64,000 nt of DNA. Source: Vitellaria paradoxa (lineage: Eukaryota; Streptophyta; Magnoliopsida; Ericales; Sapotaceae). Location of the stretch: the NCBI GenBank assembly GCA_019916065.1, contig CM034234.1:13684520-13748519 (forward strand), given 5' to 3'. Below the pieces are notes generated by a model. The model had not been told where the DNA came from and searched no databases. It saw only the letters and a program-made list of their open reading frames with translations. Within the stretch, counting starts at the first letter, position 1. Each line of letters opens with the position of its first letter. The position numbers and the translations under genes are program-made. This document shows, piece after piece, positions 57,033 through 64,000 of this stretch.

Positions 57033-57358
57033 GGGTTTATTTAGTTTTTTTATTTTTTATTTTTATTTTTATTTTCTATTTTAAACTCATTTTTTATTTT
57101 ATATTTTAAAAAATGAGAAAAATAACTCAAAACACACTTGATCATTTATATTTTTAAATTTTGTTTTAGAAAACAGAAAATAAGTTTACACATAAAATGA
57201 AAAATAATAAAAAGTCATTTTGAGTGTTTTTAACTCATAATAAAAAAATTTTAAATAATGAAAATAAAATATTTTCTTTATCTTATTTTAATATTTTTAA
57301 ATTATAAAATTAAAATTAAAATTAAAATTAAAAACAGAAAATTAAATTAAATGCCACC
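57033..57358. mobile_element. PIF/Harbinger-like MITE upstream of copy 6
   Basis: GGGTTTATTTAG to AAATGCCACC with TAA at 57030-57032 and 57359-57361; twin of 14413-14740. Confidence 0.65.
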
Positions 57359-57469
57359 TAATTTTTTATTTAAAAATAAAAAAATCTATTTTTTAATAAA
57401 TAATTTTTCAACTTTTTATTAATTTAATATTTTTATCCTTCAAAATTTTTAAAAATAAAATATAAGAAG

Positions 57470-57625
57470 ATAGTGTTTGACCATACCAAATTTCACCAAA
57501 ACTCACCAATTTTAACTAATTTTTGTACTTTTCTCCAATCAAAATTTTTCACCTATCACCTTTATGTCACATTTTTTTACTTTTATTGTACTTTTTCCTT
57601 CATTTTTAGTTTACCAAACACCTTC
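57470..57625. mobile_element. Short MITE upstream of copy 6
   Basis: Twin of 14854-15008 (GTGTTTGACCATACC to CCAAACACCTTC). Confidence 0.55.
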
Positions 57626-57726
57626 TTAATCATTTAAAAAAAAAAGTCTAAAAAAAAATCTAATGACTACCGGTTTTCAAACGGAAGCTAAGGCGACAAC
57701 GTTGAACATACTTTGCAAGCAAAGCA

Positions 57727-57736
57727 GTGACGTCAC
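57727..57736. promoter_or_regulatory. TGACGTCA element of UGT copy 6 promoter
   Basis: GTGACGTCAC, 206 bp upstream of the ATG, in the conserved TTGCAAGCAAAGCA context. Confidence 0.6.
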
Positions 57737-57832
57737 TCCTCGCGCTTTGATTTCGTCCTCGCCAAGGAGAGCTGGTTCCTGGTAGCATCATGAATATTGA
57801 AAAAAAAAAAATAGAAATAGTTATTTGATAGT

Positions 57833-57848
57833 TTATATATATATATAA
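57833..57848 (+). promoter_or_regulatory. TATA region of UGT copy 6
   Basis: TTATATATATATATAAAT about 85-100 bp before the ATG; slightly shorter than in copy 2. Confidence 0.5.
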
Positions 57849-57932
57849 ATTGTAGTAGTATGTACCTCTAAAGCTCACTGTGGTAGGGAATTAAAGGTTT
57901 GGGGTAACGGAGTAAGGATTGAAGTCGGTTAA

Positions 57933-59405
57933 ATGAAGAAGACGGAGCTAGTATTCATTCCGACGCCCGGAATGGGTCACCTCGTGTCGACGGTGGAGAT
58001 GGCGAAGGTGCTGGTTGCCAGAGATGAGCGTCTCTCCATCACAATCCTCATCATAAAGATTCCATCTATGCCTTCCCACACCCAACCACTACTCTCCGGC
58101 GATGCCTCTCAACGGATACGCGTGGTGGACCTTCCTCAAGACCCCTCCCTCGCCGAGCTTCTCACCAAGACCCCCCTGTCCTTATTCAATGAGTTCATCG
58201 AAGCCCACAAGCCGTACGTTAGAGACGTGGTTTCCGAGATGATCGCCGCTCCTGGGTTCGAGTCCGCTCAACTCGGTGGCTTCGTGATCGACATGTTCTG
58301 CACCTCCATGGTGGAAGTCGCCGACGATTTTGGAGTCCCAACCTATGTATTTTTCACATCCGGCGCTGGCATGCTTGGTCTCATGTTCCATCTCCAGACA
58401 CTGCAAGACGAGCACAACCAGGATGTCACTGAGTTGAAGGACTCGGACGCCGAGTTGTCTGTCCCAACTTATGCCAACCCGGTCCCGGCTAAGGTATTGC
58501 CCTTTGCGTTTGTAGACAAGGAAATTGGGAACACCGTTGCCCTGAATATCACTAGGAATATCAGGAAAACCAAAGGCATTGTTATCAACACATTCGCGGA
58601 GCTGGAATCCCATGCGGTAAAGTACCTCTCCGATGACAACAGCAGCCCTCCGATCTATCCTGTGGGGCCCGTGCTCAACCTAAACAGTGAGGGACCGGGG
58701 CGGAACCACCAGTTTGAGGACATTATGGGGTGGCTGGACAACCAGCCGCCGTCGTCGGTGGTGTTTCTGTGCTTTGGGAGCATGGGAAGCTTCGATGGGG
58801 AGCAGGTGAAAGAGATAGCGCGTGCGCTGGAGCGAAGCGGCCACCGTTTCTTGTGGTCCCTCCGTCGGCCTCCACCCAAGGGGAATGGGCAAGCACCGGG
58901 CGACTGTGAAAATCCGGCGGAGGTGCTGCCGGGGGGGTTCCTGGAGAGGACTGCGGCGATAGGGAAGGTGATCGGATGGGCGCCGCAGGTGGCGGTGCTG
59001 TCGCATGTGGCGGTGGGAGGGTTCGTGTCGCACTGCGGTTGGAATTCAACGTTGGAGAGCTTGTGGTGTGGGGTGCCGGTTGCCACGTGGCCTCTGTATG
59101 CGGAGCAGCAATTGAATGCGTTCCAGCTGGTGAGGGAGTTGGGGGTGTCAGTGGAGATAAAGCTAGATTTCAAGAGGGACTTCAGGTTCAGGGCTGAGGA
59201 GCAGGAGATAGTGATTGCTGAGGAGATAGAGAAGGGGATAAGACGGCTGATGGACGGAGATGATCATCAAAGTAGAGACGAAATCAAGCGGAGAGTGAAG
59301 GAAATGAGTAAGAAGTGCAAGGCTGCGGTGATGGAGGGCGGATCATCGTATAATTTTGTCGGATGCTTCATTGAGGATGTGCTCAATAATGCTCCTCCAA
59401 AATAA
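57933..59405 (+). CDS. UDP-glycosyltransferase, UGT71-like (copy 6, intact)
   Basis: 490-residue intronless enzyme with a protein sequence identical to copy 2, so same predicted role: UDP-glucose-dependent glycosylation of a small acceptor in the cytosol. His16, Asp120 and the PSPG box W349-Q392 with HCGWNS and EQQ are intact. Its promoter is also nearly identical to copy 2's, differing in homopolymer lengths and a shorter TA tract, so the pair probably adds dosage rather than a new activity. It lies in the recently homogenised tract; an assembly duplicate of copy 2 cannot be excluded from sequence alone, but the flanking differences further left (solo LTR, missing CACTA) argue for two real loci. 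Confidence 0.95.
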   Translation: MKKTELVFIPTPGMGHLVSTVEMAKVLVARDERLSITILIIKIPSMPSHTQPLLSGDASQRIRVVDLPQDPSLAELLTKTPLSLFNEFIEAHKPYVRDVVSEMIAAPGFESAQLGGFVIDMFCTSMVEVADDFGVPTYVFFTSGAGMLGLMFHLQTLQDEHNQDVTELKDSDAELSVPTYANPVPAKVLPFAFVDKEIGNTVALNITRNIRKTKGIVINTFAELESHAVKYLSDDNSSPPIYPVGPVLNLNSEGPGRNHQFEDIMGWLDNQPPSSVVFLCFGSMGSFDGEQVKEIARALERSGHRFLWSLRRPPPKGNGQAPGDCENPAEVLPGGFLERTAAIGKVIGWAPQVAVLSHVAVGGFVSHCGWNSTLESLWCGVPVATWPLYAEQQLNAFQLVRELGVSVEIKLDFKRDFRFRAEEQEIVIAEEIEKGIRRLMDGDDHQSRDEIKRRVKEMSKKCKAAVMEGGSSYNFVGCFIEDVLNNAPPK

Positions 59406-59740
59406 TTTTGTTCCCACGCTCCAACGACCGCTGCAGTTCTGGTCATACATGGCTGCGATAGCGTTTGAAAAACTGCAAAAATGAATATTAGAATGGTTTC
59501 CTGGCAGTGCAGTAGTTTTTTTTTTCTTTTTTTTTTTTAAAAGAATGCCAGCAAGGTCATAATAGTTTGATTTTGTTAAATTAAGATCCTAAAATATATG
59601 AATATATTTAGATTATTAAATTTTAACACAACAAGTCAATATATACAGTCTCTAATATTGTTTTCCGCGTCAATCTCTCTTCTTTTATTTTTAATTAAAT
59701 TAATAGTGTTGGTTAAGTTCCATTTATCTATACAAACTTA

Positions 59741-60098
59741 GGCTTCGTTTGGAGTCTCAAAAAAATCTAAAAAAAACTCAAAAGCTGACACAGCTGTCGT
59801 TGACACAATCTATCAAAATTTTGAAATGTCGTCAGAATGCATTACATATGCTCCGTTCCAACAGATTTTGTCAAAATTCAAATAAAAATAATTTGACACG
59901 TGTACAAAAAAATACATAAAATTTCAAAATTTTTTAAAATTTTTCACTAAAATTTTGACACATGTCACTTTATATACTTTTTAACAATTTTATATCAAAT
60001 CAAATATAAACATTCAACAATTATTACGCAATAAATTCAAAATACACTTTTGAAAACTTTTGAAAATTTTTGGATTTAGTTGGGACTCCAACGCATCC
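59741..60098. mobile_element. MITE in copy 6 3' flank
   Basis: Twin of 17128-17484: GGCTTCGTTTGGAGTC to GACTCCAACGCATCC between AAACTTA and TAACGTAAAC. Confidence 0.75.
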
Positions 60099-60487
60099 TA
60101 ACGTAAACTTTCAAACTAAAGGCTTAATTTTTAGTCATAATATTTAAGAATTTAAAATTTTAATTTATATATCTATATAATAATATAACTAATTGACCTG
60201 ACATATATATATTTTCAATCGTTAGATTTATTTAATAGTCAGAATTATTTTTTTCTCTTTTCAATATGATTGTTTTTTCAATCACTTCACATTAAAATAT
60301 AATTTCTTACTTTTTTCATATATTTTTTAAATACTTTTTATATAAAATTTGTTAAATTAGTATTTTAAAAAGGTGATAATATTTGTAATAATAATAAAAT
60401 TTTACACATTTACTAAACAATGTGTGGATACTTACTTACCAAAAAAAATGTATAAATGTCTATTAAATAAATTCAACTCAATTTAAC

Positions 60488-60652
60488 CATGAGCGGTAAC
60501 TCAACTGGTAATATCTTGAATTTGTATCTCAGTAGTCATTAGTTCGAGTCTCCTCAAAATTACTGGAGGGTTTATTTGATCATTAGTTTCAAGATCTTAT
60601 CAAGGTCTTAAGCTAGTTCCAACTCTCAGTTACAAGAAAAAAAAAAAAAAAA
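60488..60652 (+). mobile_element. tRNA-derived SINE, poly-A tailed
   Basis: Twin of 17875-18044 with the same A-box and B-box; A-tail a few bases shorter. Confidence 0.65.
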
Positions 60653-61546
60653 GAAGTGAGCTAAATTTTTTATTTTAAAAAATATATTTAAATTTCAATT
60701 TTCTTTAAAAAATAATTAAAAAAAATATTTAAATTAAAATTTTAATTTTAATATGCTTAAAACTTAAATTTTGAGTACATATATTTTTACATTTTATGTC
60801 ATCTATATAATAATATAACTTATTGATTTGTATTTGTATATTTTTAATCGTTAGATTTATTCAATGATCATAATCACTTCTTTCTTTCTCCATTTTAGTT
60901 GTCTTTTTAGTCATTTTATATGAAAACATAATTTCTTGCTTTTTGTCATAAATTTTTGAATACTTTTTATACATAAAAAGTTTTTCAATTAATATTTTAA
61001 AAATTTATGATAATATTTATAATAAATAATAAAATTCTACACATTTATCAAACTTTAATTTTCTTTAAAAATTTATTAAAAAATAAATATTTAAAATTAA
61101 AATTTTAATTTTAATGGGCTTAAAACTAAAATTTTAAATATATATATTTTTACACTCTTTGTGTCATTTATATAATAAGAAAATTTTAAATTTTAAATTT
61201 GAGATATTTTCAACTGTTGGATGTGGTCAATGGTCAGAATTGTTTTTTTTCTCTCTACTTTGATTGTCTTTTTTGTCATTTCATATGAAAATATATTCTC
61301 CCATTTTTCTCTCCTTTATTTAAATATGTTTGATATAAAAGTTTTAAATTAATATTTAAAAAAATATGATAATATTTGTAATAAATAATAAAATTTTATA
61401 CTTTTGTTAAACATTGCATGGATATCTTGATCTCTTTTGATTAGTAATTTTTACAATTTTTTATATAAATTTGTCTTACAAGTTTAAATTTGAATTATTT
61501 ATGTGTTAAATTATATTACTATACTTTTACGTACAAGTAATTATCA

Positions 61547-61970
61547 GGGCCGCAGGTGACAGTGCTGTCTCACGTGGCGGTGGGAGAGTTCGTGTCACAC
61601 TGCGGTTGGAGCTCCACGTTGGAGAGCTTGTGGTGTGGGGTGCCGGTTGCCACGCGGCCTCAACGTGCGGAGCAGCAACTGAATGCTTTTCAGCTGGTGA
61701 AGGAGTTGGGATTGCCAGTGGAGATAAAGACGGACTACAGGAAGGGCTTCGAGACTGAGAAGCAGGAGTTAATATTGACCGCTGAGGAGACAGAGAGTAG
61801 GATACGGAGGCGAATGGAGGGAGATTGATCATCAAACTAGGGACGAAATCAAGCGCAAAGTGAAGGATATGAGTGAGAGGAGCAAGGCTGTCGTGATGGA
61901 CGGCGGATCATCGTACAATTACATCGGATGCTTTATCAAGGATGTGATCAACAATGCTCCTCCAAAATAA
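61547..61970 (+). pseudogene. UGT C-terminal fragment (copy 7)
   Basis: Twin of copy 3, with the same truncated start after AATTATCAG and the same HCGWSS and ATRP substitutions. An extra T at about 61826 (GGAGATTGATCATC against GGAGATGATCATC) creates an immediate TGA, so the frame is shorter than in copy 3. No promoter. Confidence 0.9.
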
Positions 61971-62035
61971 TCTACGGAAATTAACGACGGCAGGAGTCCT
62001 GATCATACACGGGTGTGATAACGTTTGAAAAACAA

Positions 62036-64000
62036 AAAAAAAAAAAAAAACTTTTCGGAAGCGGATCACTATTTATAGACTTATAAGAATTTAAGTCATA
62101 TCTAAAAAATTTATTTGTGAATAAGTTACACTTGCAGTAAAAAGATAAAAAAGAACATCACGCGTTTTTCACTATATTTCAAAACTATCACTTTTATCCG
62201 AAAATAGTGCACACTTCACTCATAACTTCCGCGACTTTCTATCTTCTTTACAAAACAAGCAAAACTGATTTTAGGAAACAAAATCAAAACTGTTTGGGAA
62301 AAATCTAATTCCGCGACTTTCCATCTTCTTTACAAAGTAAGCAAAACCGATTTTTGGAAACAAAGTTAAAACTGTCTAGGAAAAACTTAAATCGATCATC
62401 ATTTCTAAATATCTTTATTTTTTTTATTTTGAAACAGTACCGATACTGTTTTGAAAATAGCTCAAAATGCTAATCAACCCTATGGATTTCTCTTGTCCAA
62501 AACTTGTCATCTGCTTATAATTCATGGTGCTATTCATACTACCATAAAAAAACATCAATCGATGCATAATACAAACATCCATACGAGCAAACATCATCAT
62601 ATAGAACAGTACCACATAATAAAATAGTACCGCATAAAAAATAATACCGCATAATAAAAACAGTACCGCAAAAAAAAACAGTACCTCGTTAAAACAGCAC
62701 CATTCTTTGTACATGATACTTCTTTTTGTGCTTAATGGTGGTCTTTGAATACTAGATACATTCGATACTGTGTTTATACGATAATACTTCTTACTAAAAC
62801 AGTACCACATAGAACAGTACCACAAAATAAAACAGTACTGCATAAAAAAAGTACCGCATAAAAACAGTACCGCATAAAAAATAGTACCTCGTTAAAACAA
62901 CACCATTCTTTATACGTGGTACTTCTTTTGTGTTTAATGGTGGTCTTTGAATACTAGATACATTTGGTACTGTGTTTATACGATAATACATCTTACTAGA
63001 AACAGTACCACATAAAATAATACCGCATAAAAAACAGTACCTCATTAAAACAACACCATTCTTTGTACGTGGTACTTCTTTTGTGTTTAATGATGGTTTT
63101 TGAATACTAGATACATTTGATACTGTGTTTATACGATAATACATCTTAATAGAAACAGTATCACATAGAATAGTATCGCATAAAAAATAGTATCGCATAA
63201 TAAAACAGTACCGCATAAAAAACAGTACCTCATTAAAACAGCACCATTCTTTGTATGTGGTACTTCTTTTTGTGTTTAATGGTAATCTTTGAATACTAAA
63301 TACATTTGATACTGTGTTTATATGATAATGCATCTTACTAGAAACAGTACCGCATAAAAAATAGTACCTAATTAGAACATCACCATTCTTTGTATGTAGT
63401 ACTTTTTTGTGTTTAATGGTGATCTTTGAATATTATATACATTTGGTACTGTATTTATACGATAATACATCTTACTAGAAACAGTACCACATAATAAAAC
63501 AACACCGCATAAAAAATAGTATCTCGTAAAAACAGTACCTCATTAAAACAGCATAATTTTTTGTATGTGGTACTTCTTTTTGTGTTTAATGGTGGTCTTT
63601 GAATACTAGATACATTTGGTACTGTGTTTATACGATAATACATCTTACTGGAAACAGTACCACATAGAACAGTACCACATAATAAAACAGTATCGCATAA
63701 AAAATAGTACCACATAAAAAAAGTACCGAATTAAAACAGTACCATATGTATGTGGTACTTCTTGCTAAAATTCAACAAAAAAATTATGAATATTAACATA
63801 CCATTATTCGCATCCTTGCCCGTAGCTATTTATGGCATTTTAACCGACTTTTTACCTCATTACATGCTTGTTCAAATAAAAAATATACCATATATATCTT
63901 CACGCAATTTCTAAGAAATGAAACAAAAACAAAAAAACGTGATTTACGGTTACCACAATTTCCGGTAACTTCCGTCTCAGTTAATTATAGAAACAAATGG
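62036..64000. mobile_element. VNTR-bearing insertion (right copy, cut by window end)
   Basis: Twin of 19436-21384 and the rest lies beyond the window. Same position after GTTTGAAAAAC and poly-A in the fragment's 3' flank. Confidence 0.6.
62597..63766. repeat. Minisatellite/VNTR array, right copy
   Basis: Same six-unit structure as 19983-21150 with the same subunit counts by eye, differing at a few bases (for example CTCGTTAAAACA for CTCATTAAAACA near 62888). Confidence 0.85.

Larger units (their letters stand above)
45383..64000. repeat. Right unit of the tandem segmental duplication
   Basis: Matches 1-21384. Specific changes here: a 2.8-kb deletion across the UGT copy 5 promoter and 5' end, a solo LTR at 48285-50234, absence of the Mutator-type MITE and of the first CACTA element. 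Cut by the window end. Confidence 0.9.
55235..64000. repeat. Near-identical tract shared with 12608-21384
   Basis: 8.77 kb versus 8.78 kb with only scattered base and homopolymer differences, cut by the window edge. Contains UGT copy 6, UGT fragment 7 and the VNTR insertion. Confidence 0.85.

Overview
The window is nuclear DNA of a flowering plant, almost certainly a eudicot. It is very AT-rich between genes, dense in small plant-type transposons, and its only complete genes are intronless, GC-rich family-1 UDP-glycosyltransferases (UGTs) of the plant secondary-metabolism type, closest to UGT71 (group E). I cannot name the species from sequence alone.

Layout. Seven UGT copies lie on the + strand. 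Three are intact: copy 1 at 2800-4269, copy 2 at 15320-16792 and copy 6 at 57933-59405; copies 2 and 6 encode identical proteins. Four are damaged: copy 3 is a C-terminal fragment at 18935-19356, copy 4 is full length with a one-base frameshift at 27674-29142, copy 5 is 5'-deleted and multiply frameshifted at 45636-46859, and copy 7 is the twin of copy 3 with an extra frameshift at 61547-61970. They sit in a nested tandem duplication: 1-21384 matches 45383-64000 at an offset of about 42.6 kb (UGT, then a broken DEAD-box helicase, then UGT, then UGT fragment, then a VNTR-bearing insertion). Smaller UGT-plus-flank modules are themselves repeated inside each unit. From about 12.6 kb / 55.24 kb rightward the two units are nearly identical, while leftward they are visibly diverged, so the array was homogenised or re-duplicated recently.

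Between the UGTs each unit carries, on the - strand, a decayed RH50-like DEAD-box RNA helicase pseudogene (8012-12380 and 50542-55023) whose large intron holds a non-autonomous copia-type LTR element. The rest is transposon-rich: two non-autonomous CACTA elements (6586-7769 and 39107-40594), two solo LTRs of one family (38367-42576 and 48285-50234), a gag-only copia element (32950-35296), a Mutator-type MITE (4380-5101), many MITEs with 3-bp TSDs, three groups of tRNA-derived SINEs, and a 2.1-kb insertion built around a minisatellite. Because paralogous modules often keep the empty site, many of these insertions are delimited here by exact target-site duplications.

Working picture: a UGT cluster expanding by tandem duplication. 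The intact promoters share a TGACGTCA element about 200 bp upstream of the ATG, displaced to about 670 bp in copy 1. The proteins differ most in one short patch (residues 191-204) of the acceptor-binding half. No biosynthetic partner genes (P450s, acyltransferases and so on), rRNA, functional tRNA or CRISPR array were seen. I did not find a wholly new system; the most informative signals are the duplication and conversion structure, the regulatory modules, and the VNTR-bearing mobile element.
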